NCBI GenBank assembly: GCA_964019165.1
Contig: OZ025267.1
Location: forward strand, 5,423,410 to 5,487,409
Origin: Mastigias papua
Taxonomy: Eukaryota > Cnidaria > Scyphozoa > Rhizostomeae > Mastigiidae
DNA length: 64,000 bases
Direction of reading: 5' to 3'
The position numbers and the translations under genes were made by a program. The notes below the pieces were generated by a model, which saw nothing but the letters and a program-made list of their open reading frames with translations, did no database searches and was not told the DNA's origin. This document shows, one piece after another, positions 49,449 to 60,181 of this stretch. Each line of letters starts with the position of its first letter. Positions within the stretch are counted from its first letter, which is position 1.

Positions 49449-51907
49449 TTAAAGCAATCTGCAACGAAACAAAGGGCTGTGTCTTTTAATTTTTGATGAG
49501 GAGCAGATGCACTCATGAAAAGCTGTAATGAAACTTGCCGCAACTATTCCATACGACTTTAGCGTTGTGCAGTATGAAAGACAGACCTCTTCTGTTGCAG
49601 CAGGAAATGACCGCTCGTTTCCATAGATACAAGATCTTTGCCATGTATAATCTAAAATGAAATAGCACTGTGAAAGGAGCTTTTTTGAAATCAATACAGA
49701 GAAAAGCCATTTAAATAATACTTTATATAAGTAGTTTCACATAAACTCTTCTTTAGACCGTCAGAATATTTGTTCTTCCTTTCTTTATAGGCAACTATTC
49801 TCGCCCTGATACTTTTTTGAATCGATTTTGAGCAGATTTAGATAGCATCTACTTTGACATAAGGACATTGGGTCATTATTGCTAACCCTATCTTGGCTTC
49901 AGTGTCGCTGATCAATAATTCAGAACATTTATGGCATTACCTTTAGAGCCATTGCAAGGATGAAACTTGGGGGGGGGGAGTGAGAAATCAAGATTAGCCG
50001 ATGAAATGGACGTAGCATTTAATGACTTGCTGTGTTTTCTGATAGCGAAGAGAACAATTTTTAATACGCTTCTAGTGTGGCCGACAATATGCTACATACC
50101 CATTGTTGATATTGTGAGCGCCCCAATCTGTACCGATAAGCTGCTTTATTTAGTGAAAAATCATAAGATTTGCGGATAGAAGGCACGTTTTGCCGACGAA
50201 GGGTCTTTCCAAGGGAGTTCAATGTTTCCACGCTCTCTCTCCTCACCACGGGCCTGAATATCCTTCTTCAGCTCTAATAACTGTATCCACATATACTGTT
50301 TTGATAGGAAGTCTCTACTGAATGATTTTCTTCTGTAGTTTCTTGATATCATATCGTCATTCAGCAAGTAACCTAACAAGAACTACTGTATTAAGCGAGA
50401 ACTGCTGTATTCAGGGTCATAGTGTCTTTGTGCAAAACTTCTCTGAAAGAGACCTCAGGCTTTAGGCTGTATCTACTCTTTACTTTACTTCTAATTTTCG
50501 TTAAGCTGTAACAAATTTTTTCAAAATGACCTTCTCCAGCATTAAGACTAAACCTTTTGTGTACTCTCTGGTAGTTTAAGGTAATTATAAAGCAATTTGA
50601 GAGCTAGGTAATAGCTTTAATTATTTTTAGAATTAAGTGTATTGAAAAGCACTCAAATTTATATTATACTCATGGTAACGTAGAGGTTAGTTCCATAAAC
50701 GATTCCGTAAGTTGGGGAGTGCCTGTTAGGGAGGACACTAATTTTGGGCAGTCCGCATATAGAGGCATTGTATCCAGTTCCTTTCTAAGTCCCCTGTAGC
50801 TTCCCTGCATCGCCACCATCTGCTGCTGGGTGAACAGTGAGCAAGTATCCCAACTTTGGTGCGAGGGTTCGCCTCAAACCATCAATCTTCCGCATAGGAG
50901 TCAAGTGCTCTAACCGCTCGGCCAATCGCCCATGCATATTCATAGAATATCTGAAGAATGAATTTTTCTATATCAGATCACCTTGACATAATCTTCCTGC
51001 ATACCCAATACCACAATCACACGAGAATGTTCCAAGTCCATCCAAACATTTTCCACCATTTTCGCATGGATTGCTGGAACATTTACCGACATCTAACAAA
51101 AACAGGAAGCATTAATGCAGCACTGACCTCACGTTTTAAACAAGCATTAAATTTATAATTATTGCTGAATATTTGGCTAATTACATGCTAGCCTAACGGT
51201 TGATAAGATATTTTCCTCAATTGTATCTGAGGTCAATTCGGGAATACAATTGGTAGTGAGGGGTTTCATTTGCTTCCCATAAAACTATAGTTTGGATCTG
51301 GTAGTCTGTAAAAAGTCGAGAAATATGTTGTGCATCACATAGAATCATGTAAAAGAGTTTATATCAAAATGGATTATAGCTCACATTTAGTGGAGTTTGA
51401 TATGCGCACAGGAATGATTCATTAAATTTCTTCGCAATATCGTTCAATCTAAGTTTCATGTTATTGTCGCTATTACTGTCCAAATATATCTGACAGCTGA
51501 TTCACTTCACACCACCTGCTGCAATTCCTGTCTGTACTTTAATGGAGCATAGCACATTAATTCCATCAGCATTATTTTCCAATGACAGAAAGTAAATACA
51601 GTGTTAAATACCTCATACCTTCCACTCTCTTCCTCCATATTCCATAGTACCATTTATTCCCCAAGTCCTTTCTGGATTTCAACACAACATACTGCCCAGT
51701 AGATTTAAGTTTTCCAATATATTTGCAACCAGCATCATTCCAACAATTATGATAAGCAAGAACTAACTCAGGAGAGAGAGAACTACCCTCATAGGATCCT
51801 GAGATTAATTGATAGGCATAACCAGTTACATGCAGTTGGCAATTCACTGAATATTGGAAAGCAATGAAAACCAGCAGCATATTTCTACAACAGCATTTCA
51901 GAGCCAT
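49449..51907 (-). CDS. Secreted EGF/WSC-like protein, array gene E
   Basis: Exons 51907-51619, 51092-50982 and 49651-49449 join in phase 1 with GT-AG borders to give 200 residues. A signal peptide is seen at the start (MLLVFIAFQYS core, end near NCQ). The N-terminal domain has YHNCWNDAGCKYIGKLK and ends RKRVE. The EGF exon has six cysteines (SSNPCENGG, SCDCGIGY) but begins DVGKC rather than DVDEC, so the calcium-binding start seen in genes A and B is lost. The terminal exon starts DYTWQRSCIY, continues VCLSYC, ECICSS, and ends CRLL. No lesion is seen. A SINE (50680-50931) sits in the intron between the EGF and terminal exons. Predicted extracellular; role unknown. Confidence 0.82.
50680..50931 (-). 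mobile_element. tRNA-derived SINE, copy 1
   Basis: On the minus strand a tRNA-like head (GGGCGATTGGCCGAGCGG A-box region, GGTTTGAGGCGAA B-box-like) is followed by a body shared with 62661-62931: 'gttcacccagc', and 'agtgcctgtta' with 'ggga' on the plus strand. Inserted in an intron of gene E. No exact target duplication visible. Confidence 0.75.
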
Positions 51908-52294
51908 GTGTTAAATCTGTATGCACTTCTTCTAAAAACTTGTTAAACACTTCGTGTTTGTAGCTTCGTTTCTGTGCGAGTATCTAATAAAGATAACCAT
52001 GAACTGTTATTCATTTTTATCTGCTGCTTTGATTGAATACCCAATTTCATTTTAAAAATCAAAATCATACATAGAGAATACGCCATTTTAAGACACACAT
52101 AAACAAACTTTGGAGGCTCACTGTTAACGTTACAAACAATTTAAATTCAAGGAATGCATATGATGTATCATCATTTTTATAAGCAAACGGCTCCAGTTTT
52201 GTAAACAAAGAGCCGGTCCCTTAAGAATCCGGACCCTTGGTCAACTTCATATTTGTGCAGCCAGTCAGTCTTCCCCTATCGAAGTATGACTTAC

Positions 52295-52350
52295 CTAATG
52301 ACAGGCAGCGACTATTCCGAACCCTCGAAGATAGTTGTATGATACTGCAA
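52295..52350 (-). other. Putative 5' non-coding exon of gene E
   Basis: A GTAAGTCATAC donor (complement of 52294-52284) lies about 390 bp upstream of the coding start. The flanking 'attcaatcatttaa' at 52,382 is shared with copy C's upstream region at 35,368. Confidence 0.35.
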
Positions 52351-54060
52351 ACGGGATAATTTAGCATCATATAGCTAGTATATTCAATCATTTAATTAGC
52401 ACTCGTGGTTCTCGGTAAATAGAACCTGTTGGTAGGTAATGAAAATATGTAAATATTGATTAGGTTTAAAGTAACGAAATTATTGGTTGCTTTATAGCAG
52501 AGATTTTAACTGGAGAGAATCTATCATGCAAATGATTCGGACAACCCCTTTGCAATTTTTTGTCAATGTTCGAATACTAACATGAATAAAACACGAGGTC
52601 CAATTCGCATCGCGATGAAGCGCCCCAGTGACTCTCCAATTGCTCTCCTCTCCTGTGCTCTTGAAGGTTGTAAAATCATTCATCCATTTCAAGTCGTCAC
52701 TGACAAAAAATAACAGACATTGAGCACAGTCTTACTTTTCCTTTGATTTTACGATTAAGTAGTCACATAGTTTTTCTTCTTAACATTGTAAACTTGTAAA
52801 GTATAATTACTTTTATACTTGACAGTTTGCAAAACAACTTTCTATTGCAAAACAAGTAAACGCCCTTTCTTTTTTTCATTTGCGCCAGTGGATGCAAATG
52901 AAAAACGCCCCTCTAAAACGCCCCCTCCCTTCCATAAACGTGCCCCTTAAATAGCAAAATAAATCAAACAAATGCCCCGGCGTTTAATCGAATCATTGCA
53001 GTAGTTGTGCTTGTGTTTAGGTTTATGTTAAATGCTAGGGGGTAGTCATGATATTTTGTTCCCCCTGGTATCGTCCTTGTAAGTGTGGTATAGTAGTTCG
53101 TAGTATTGTAGTATGTAATTCTGTTTTGTAAGCATTCATATCGAATATAAAAAAAACAACTTTAGTTTATTACTTACCCTGTATACTTGCAATAAAATGA
53201 AATTGAAATGAATTCAAAAATGAAAGACGCGTTCCAATAGCTCAGATGCAGGCACTGGGCGCAGAAAGTCGAGTTTGATGAGTTAGACTCCAGCTAGTTG
53301 TTCTTCCTTTAACGTTCACGTAATAAGGTAGTCATATCTATTCAGGTCAAACTTGCTAAGGAACAGAGTGCAGTTCTTAAAGAAATAAAGCCTTTTTTGT
53401 AGCAAAGCTTTTTCTTGCCCAGTACTAAAACTCTCTTAACCTGTTCACGATTCCATTACTAATACTCTCTTAAGACTTTCTTAGCAAGAATACTTGAGTT
53501 TGTACAATGCTACAGTTTTGGAAAGTCAAACAGGTGCTATAGAACATTGAATTGTTTGGAGTATTACAGACAATCTATGCATATTGAACAAAAAAGATGA
53601 TGGGGTTGGTGAAACTTGTAAATCAAACTGTGTATCAACTTATCAACTATCTTAGATCTCAGAAATCCAGCAGTGGACCCTCTTGACTTTTTAAAGCATT
53701 CCAATACTACTTTCTTTCAAGCTATTTGTCTAATTGAAAAACTTTTGCTTTTGTGTCACTTTTGATACAGTCTTAGCGACTGCTTTGATATAGTAAATTT
53801 GCCAGTACACTGGGTCATATTGATTCGTATCTCAAATCATCTGTTTTGAGTCAACTTCAGCTAATCTGTTTGTAGAAACATAGTAAATCGATTATAAGAC
53901 TATTCTGTTGTAGAAACAGGTTTACTATGATGCATCCATTGAGATAAACAGTAACTCGTTGCGAAAAATCGCTTAGGATCCCTATTGTCCACTAGCTTTT
54001 GGTATTTGGACATCCTATGCCGTTTCCCGATCAAAGGCTGGGAACTAGTTAATACTCGTC
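52350..54060. other. Spacer between array and conserved genes
   Basis: Contains C-rich repeats of the type AAACGCCCC at 52,860-52,990 and a LINE-like 3' end at about 53,030-53,220 (GGGGG/CCCCC hairpin, then an AATGAAATTGAAATGAA tail). No gene seen. Confidence 0.4.
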
Positions 54061-54081
54061 CTCTATACGAACGCTTCCATC

Positions 54082-57000
54082 ATGGCGAATCCAATCAGCA
54101 AGAAGAGAAAAGTAAGGCCCTCTCCTTCTCATAATCTCAACACAAGAGCACGCAAAATAATAACCATTTATTATAGTATTGATGATAAGCTACAACTTTA
54201 TTTAATTTTTTGAAAATTTTGTCTTTTTGATTTGTGGATGGAGAGAGATAACGCTGTTTGTAGCACCTTTCGCTCATACTTCATAATGTAACAAAAGTCT
54301 TGTAGCTTTCGCGCTTGCACTAAGGTCGCCTTGTAGAGCATTTGATATGAAATGTTGTAAATCTTTTTTCACTAAGTTTTTGGTGAACTGGTTTATTTAT
54401 AACTGAGACAGATAACAGTGCATTCTTGAACTATGGCAGTGGCTCTTTCAAAACCATTGGCTTCTCGAGTTAATCACATTTCTTTCCAGATCATTCACAC
54501 CTAAAGGCCTTCATTCTGATCGTGCTCATGGTTAGCCAAGTATTTATCCATGATACACAGATTTTAAGGCCCTTAAGACTACTGCAGAAGGTTTTCAGTG
54601 CAGCCCTCGACAGTCATACCGTATGGAGGGTTGCCACTGATTCTAGAATTCCTTGAATTCTTCTCGAATTGGAAACGTTTCAATTATAAGATTTTGCTGT
54701 CCTCATTTCCTGATTGTTCTGTTTAGCTCATAGAAAGATTGATCGGTTAGAATTATTTTTTCCAAACTATAGTTAATTGTCATATCGATTAGAGATTTTG
54801 GCGTTTGGCATTTGATCTCGCTCACTGTATGGGCTGAAACATTTTTTAGACTCTTCTGCACTTCAGATTTGAATCGTGAGAATTATTGAAATTTTCTTGA
54901 AGTCTATTGAAGTTTTGGTGTCCTTGTGCCTGCCAACTGTTACACTTGCACTTATCTATCAAGAGCAGACAGCCAGTAGGTATTGATCTCTAAGGTCTAT
55001 TATTTGTGTAGTACATTAATGCTACGTTTATTGAAATATAAGTCTGTATTTATCAGTTTGTAGCTGATGGAGTATTTAAAGCAGAATTAAACGAGTTTCT
55101 TAAAAGAGAACTTGCTGAAGATGGTTACAGTGGGGTTGAAGTACGAGTAACTCCAATAAGGACAGAAATCATCATCCTTGCCACAAGAACACAGAATGTT
55201 TTGGGCGAGAAAGGTAGAAGAATAAGAGAACTTACATCTGTTGTTCAGAAACGGTTCAACTTCCAAGAAGGAACTGTTGAGGTAATCAGGAGTTAGTAAG
55301 TTTATATTGATAATTTTAGTTAGGTATATGTATACATGCTATATCTATTCTATCATTTGTTATTCCCTATCAACAATGTGTCTAGCAACTGGCTATGTAT
55401 TTGGGTCATGTAAAAATTTTCATCCATATACAAGGAACTAGTGAGAGTACAGATTCATAATGCCTGAAGCATCTCAATTTTGTTTAGTTTAAACTGCATT
55501 TAATGATATATATATATATATATTAGTAGTTAGTTCTCTTTTGGCACTTTTGCTAACTTTTATTGCATGTCACTAAAGAAATAGAAAGTGAGTTACAAAT
55601 AATACCATTGGTTTGCTTTCTTTTTTATTATTATATTCCTAACTAAATTCTGTTTTGGTATGAAACAAAGATATTGCGTAGAAGAGTGAGAATTGCCCTA
55701 GTGTACTGTTTTTCATAAAAATCTTCAGTGTAAAATTTCATTATGTTGCAATGGCAGTATCACTCTACTGTGAGGAGCTTTTGTGAGACCTTTTTGTTAC
55801 ATATTGGTTTTGTAAGCTGTTCTTAAAGTATCTTAATTCATGCAATGTATTTTTGATTTGTTATTTAGCTCTATGCCGAAAAAGTTGCTACTCGGGGCCT
55901 TTGTGCCATAGCACAGTGTGAATCACTGAGGTACAAACTTCTTGGTGGTCTTGCTGTACGGAAAGCATGCTATGGTGTTGTAAGATTCATCATGGAAAGT
56001 GGGGCAAAAGGATGTGAAGTTGTTGTCTCTGGTAAATTGAGAGGACAGAGAGCCAAATCTATGAAATTCACTGATGGATTTATGATTCACAGTGGTTATC
56101 CCATTGAGGAATATATTGATATGGCAGTTAGACATGTCTACCTCCGACAAGGTGACTTATTATTTACCTATTGAGCTTGTAGGCCCACTTGTATTTTCTA
56201 GGTTCACTTAAATTTAGATATATCTTGCTACTTTGTGGTACCAATGAGATATGTGATGTTGTAGGATCCACTTTGTGATATTAATGATAATAATACATTT
56301 TATCTATATACTGTTATCAATTTTGCATTCACTTTCAAGTGTATGGACTGTTTGAGGGTAGTGAAAAGAACAGCATGGCACCAGCTTCAAAACTGCCATG
56401 TGGCTTTTCACAAAAGGGAGGCTATGAAGTGAGAGCACATCAGATTCATGCAGTTGCAGGACACCACAGTGTGGAGTGGAGTCACTCCACCTCACCTTCA
56501 AAGCGGAGTGATTTCACTCCACGAAAGCAAGTCAGTTTCACACCGGATTACTGCAGTATCGTATAACTGTGCCCCCTATCCGATATGAAAAGTAATCCGG
56601 TGTGAGATGAATCCGGTATTGTGTTAATGGGGCCTATATGTCATATCAGAACTCTTCATTTGACCAGAGCAGTTAAGTTCTAAGCTACCTTTATCTTTAA
56701 GGTGTCCTTGGGATCAAGGTTAAAATCATGCTACCATGGGATCCACAAGGTAAAACTGGACCAAAGAAGTCATTGCCTGATCATGTCAGCATTGTAGAAC
56801 CAAAAGAAGACTCATTACCTACACAGCCAACATCTGAACAAAAAGGTGGAAAACCTGATGTGGATCAGCAACCTGTTGCTCCATTGATGTAAGTATGCTG
56901 CCATCTTTACAGAGAAGATACATTTGTTCTGATTTTTACTTGGAATATTACTGTGGCTATGGGTTAAACAGAAAGCCCATTTAGGCCATGAAATCTCAAT

Positions 57001-57741
57001 TAATGTGGAGGAAATCTTGCATTTAATCTCTCTTTAAATCAGATAGGCTAGTCAGTAGAAAATTGAGGTGTAAAAGAACCACAGACCCATCAATAGAAAA
57101 CATTGATTTGTATAATTAATAGGAACACAGTGGCATTGAATGATTTCATAAAATACCTTAAAGCAGAGCGAAAGGTTTTGGTTTAGCTAGGTCATACCCA
57201 AGCATCACATAGCCCTTAGAACACCTGGATTTCTTTGGTTGACTGTTACCAGCCAGTGAAAGGTTTATTGGAAATTTGCAGAATAAGCATATTGTGTAAT
57301 TTAATCTCATGTTAACCTAAAGCAGGTTTTATTTAAAAATTGTTCTTATTTCCATATATCTAGTATGTTGTTATTTCCTATATATTATGTAGAGTTGAGC
57401 TCAGTTTGTGACCATGATCTGCAGAGAATTTCTACTTCTCATACCCCCCCCCCCCAGAAGAACAATTTCCCACCCCAAATAATTAGTTTTGGTCTTTTTT
57501 TGAGTGGCCAACATGCAACTGGTTACCTTTAAAGAAATTGCACATTTTCATTTACATGCAAATCTGGAAGGCATGTGCATATTGCCAATGATAAGCAAGT
57601 ATTAATCATGCCTATTTAGGTCAACAGGGGTTATCACTAAGAATGGTAGTAGTAGTATTTCATAGGTTTTGCTTTAAGACACTTTCTTATTGAAAATATG
57701 TAGCATATTTTGATTTTGGCAATTTTTTTCTTTCCAGGTAA
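54082..57741 (+). CDS. RPS3: Ribosomal protein S3 (uS3), cytosolic small subunit
   Basis: A structural protein of the 40S subunit at the mRNA entry channel. Five coding exons: 54082-54111, 55057-55281, 55869-56151, 56702-56888 and 57738-57741, giving 242 residues, close to the animal length. Exon 1 codes [10 protein letters not shown]. Then follow [15 protein letters not shown], the KH domain ([16 protein letters not shown]), [18 protein letters not shown], the C-terminal [13 protein letters not shown] segment, and [12 protein letters not shown] with [11 protein letters not shown]. The start is fixed by the conserved N-terminus. The stop is unusual: exon 4 could end at ATG-TAA (56887-56892), but that TAA overlaps a perfect GTAAGT donor (56889). 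Joining to the acceptor AG at 57736-57737 recreates the same ATG-TAA, with AATAAA about 35 bases later, so the protein is the same either way. It should be highly expressed and single-copy. Confidence 0.96.
55508..55524. repeat. Short TA repeat in RPS3 intron 2
   Basis: About eight TA units. Confidence 0.8.
56471..56605. repeat. Cluster of three inverted repeats in RPS3 intron 3
   Basis: Stem 1 is GTGGAGTG (56471-56478) with CACTCCAC (56483-56490). Stem 2 is GGAGTGA (56505-56511) with TCACTCC (56514-56520). Stem 3 is TCACACCGGATTACT (56538-56552) with its exact complement at 56591-56605. Possibly a small MITE; no target duplication found. Confidence 0.7.
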
Positions 57742-57800
57742 AAAGACAATTGAAATTTATGAAAAACATCTGATAAATAAACAAACTTGTTGTTTGGATT
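57738..57800 (+). terminator. RPS3: RPS3 last exon with poly(A) signal
   Basis: After a TTTCTTTCCAG acceptor this short exon supplies the stop and an AATAAA at 57776-57781. Ribosomal-protein genes often have such short final exons. The exact cleavage site is not visible. Confidence 0.6.
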
Positions 57801-57954
57801 TGATTTCACTGTCTTGTTATCCTCCACCTCTTTTTTCTTTGCGACAGAGCCTCTGCCAAGCATTTATGATAACTCCATGTGTGACATTGTAAAATGAGGT
57901 TTTGATTGGGAATTCTACCAAAAACCTGTTTAACATGTGTTAATTTGTAAAATA

Positions 57955-58207
57955 ATGATGATGGTGGTGGTATGGTGGTGGTGATGGTAGTAGTAAGGTA
58001 GTGGTTTTTGTGGTGGCAAGGTTATCATAATTTTGATCTAATGCAGGCTGATCTAATGGTAATGGTTGTTGAGGTAATGGTCATTTTGGTGGTGATCCTG
58101 AGTAATGACGATGGAATTGTTTTGGTGATGGTGGTGATGGTGGTGATGATAACTATTATGGTGGTGGTTATGATTATGTTTATAATGATGATGATGATGA
58201 TGATTAT
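57955..58207. repeat. GGT/GAT triplet-rich simple repeat
   Basis: Imperfect GGTGAT, GGTGGT and finally GATGAT repeats. The methionine/valine-rich plus-strand frame at 58008-58214 is an artefact. Confidence 0.85.
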
Positions 58208-58428
58208 GACATAGATCTCAATCAGTTTGACTATGCTCTAGGGGAACTCAAAGGAGTTAATGGGAAAGTGTAAACCCAATAAATACTATGATACAGATCT
58301 GGAAAAATATATTAATGAGCATTGTATTTAAAATTTTAGTTAATCTATGCATGTAACACCTGATAGCATCAATTTCTCAATTCGTACTATTTAATTACTA
58401 TATCCAGAAACTGAAGATTACAAGAAAT

Positions 58429-60022
58429 TCATGTCAGGAAAGGGGATAAACATTCCAAAATTCCCTTCTCAAATTCTGTTCTCTGACCAATACCAACATC
58501 TTCAAGGTCACTACAGTCGAATTCACAATCATATGGTCTCTTTGCACCTACACTTAGAGAGTTATCTGGTATTATATGACTGACTGGTGTATTGGATATT
58601 TTACTCATTATCTGAACCATCTGGTATTTGGTTAATTTATCATTGCTTCTCCAGTGCCATATACCATTGAATGTCTTATCCACAAAGTTTTTCTCTCCAA
58701 TCTGTCTGCATACAACTGCAATGTCTTTGACACATGTTGGGTATCGTAGCTCATAATTAGACACTTTCATGTCAGCTCCTTTCTTCATTATGTCAAACAA
58801 ACCTAACAAAGAACATAAAGTGGTATTAGATAAAAGCCAAGCAATAATGAAATCTCCAATGAGTAGGATGAGGAAAGTTCTATTGACATTAGTTGTAGAA
58901 ACTTATGGTCAGCATTTGGCTTCTTTACAAAACAAAACTTATTTGGTTTTTAGGAAGAGAACTGGTAAACATGAATAGCAAACACACTTCTTACACTAAT
59001 TATGAATTGTCCAAGAAACACTGGACACTATTGTTTCTATCATATTTTCATTTGAACCTTGAAGTCCTTTTATTTTGAAATGAAACTATTCTAATTGTTT
59101 CAGATATTTTACTATCCCGTTAGAAAATTCCCTTTAATCTAAATTGAACAGACGGGGGATTCTCTCCTCGATTAGTCTACCTATTGAGAGAGTTCCTCCT
59201 TTAAGAAATTCAACCAACCATACAATTTTACTATTTGTTTTGTATTCTTCTTTATTTGTATATTCAATGTTAAGTAAATGTTAATTTATTGTTGTAAGTA
59301 GTGTTGTCAGTAGATTAGTAAATTGTATGTGTTTGTGGAATTTTAAAAATGAAACTGAACTTATCACAGGCCTCCCAGAGAGAGTGGAGTAACAATTAGG
59401 ACACAGAAGACTGGTGAGAGACTCTGGAACCTCCTTGGAGATTCAAAGATGCAGATCAGAGGGATAAATAGAATCATGCAAGAAACAAGCATAAATTACC
59501 AGTCACAGCACTTTCGTGGATGTATTCAACTGGCCCATAAAGAATTGGAACTCGCAAGACGCCACTTCTTGGAAGAAACTCCAGTGTGACATTTTCACCA
59601 TCAAGCTTGCTCTGCCCGTATTTGTTCAATGGGTTAGGCTTATCAGTTGGCTTATAAGGTGGACTTGTGCCATCAAACACGTAATCTGTACTAATATAGA
59701 GGAAAAATGCATCAGCCTTTGCTGAAGCTTCGGCGATGGTCCTGGTAGCAGTAACATTAAGCATTTTTGTTTCTTCTTCACTCTTTTCAACAATATCAGG
59801 ACGCCTTTCTGCAGCTGAGTGAATGACCAAGCTTGGTTTGAATTCCTCAATTACAGACTCCACTTCATCTTTGTTTCTTAAGTCCACCTTCTTTAGGTTT
59901 CCTTTAGCTCGAGAATATGCAAGACCCAGGACTTCCCATACATCCCCACATTGAGTGAATTCCTTTAGTATAGCTCTGCCAAGAAGTCCAGATGCCCCAG
60001 TTACAAGAACTTTCTTCTTCAT
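58429..60022 (-). CDS. MAT2B: MAT2B-like SDR protein (methionine adenosyltransferase beta-like)
   Basis: Homologue of the regulatory beta subunit of methionine adenosyltransferase II, an NAD(P)-binding extended SDR related to dTDP-rhamnose reductases; the complex makes S-adenosylmethionine in the cytosol. Two exons, 60022-59500 and 58802-58429, join in phase 1 to 298 residues, somewhat shorter than the about 334 of the human protein because the N-terminal extension is absent. Visible features are the VLVTGASGLLGRAI dinucleotide loop near residue 5, HSAAERRPDIVE, YISTDYVFDGTSPPY, YGQSKLDGE with the YxxxK pair, and VLRVPILYGPVE. Exon 2 has TCVKDIAVVCRQ, GIWHWRSNDKLTKYQM and DVGIGQRTEFEKGI, ending in PFLT. 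The start lies immediately before the Rossmann motif. A longer N-terminus in an upstream exon is possible but leaves little room. The gene lies head-to-head with the TIR gene. Confidence 0.9.
59150..59362 (+). mobile_element. LINE 3' UTR fragment in MAT2B-like intron
   Basis: Contains ATTCTCTCCTCGATTAGT ... TATTGAGAGAGTTCCTC, the hairpin seen at 48,295 and (minus) 33,190, and ends in GGAATTTTAAAAATGAAACT near 59,360, matching the 48,450-48,490 end. No coding part remains. Lies in the MAT2B-like intron, antisense to that gene. Confidence 0.7.
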
Positions 60023-60181
60023 TTTTGTCTCATACGATTGCTTTGGTCCTTTGGTGCAATGATCCTTCTATTTTGCACTTGCAGTCTCTGTTCGATTGCG
60101 AGGCTAACTGCATTTGCACAGTGTATTTGCAGCTTATCTCTAATATTTGCACAGTGAATTTGCATTTGCAGCATCAGTAAA
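60023..60181. promoter_or_regulatory. Putative bidirectional promoter, MAT2B-like / TIR gene
   Basis: Only 159 bp separate the two divergent start codons. Inside are repeated 'atttgca(cagtg)' units (near 60,075, 60,110, 60,145 and 60,160) and no TATA box that I can place with confidence. Shared control of the two genes is inferred from the spacing only. An upstream non-coding exon for either gene cannot be excluded. Confidence 0.5.

Noticed and set aside
55923..56566. Antisense and overlapping frames around RPS3 exon 3
   Set aside because: They are shadows of the RPS3 exon or run through the intronic inverted repeats.
54112..56701. C/D-box snoRNA in RPS3 introns (as in vertebrates)
   Set aside because: TGATGAT near 54,180 lacks a D box at a suitable distance with a closing stem; other candidates were weaker.
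58008..58214. Met/Val-rich small protein
   Set aside because: Encoded by GGT/GAT simple repeats.
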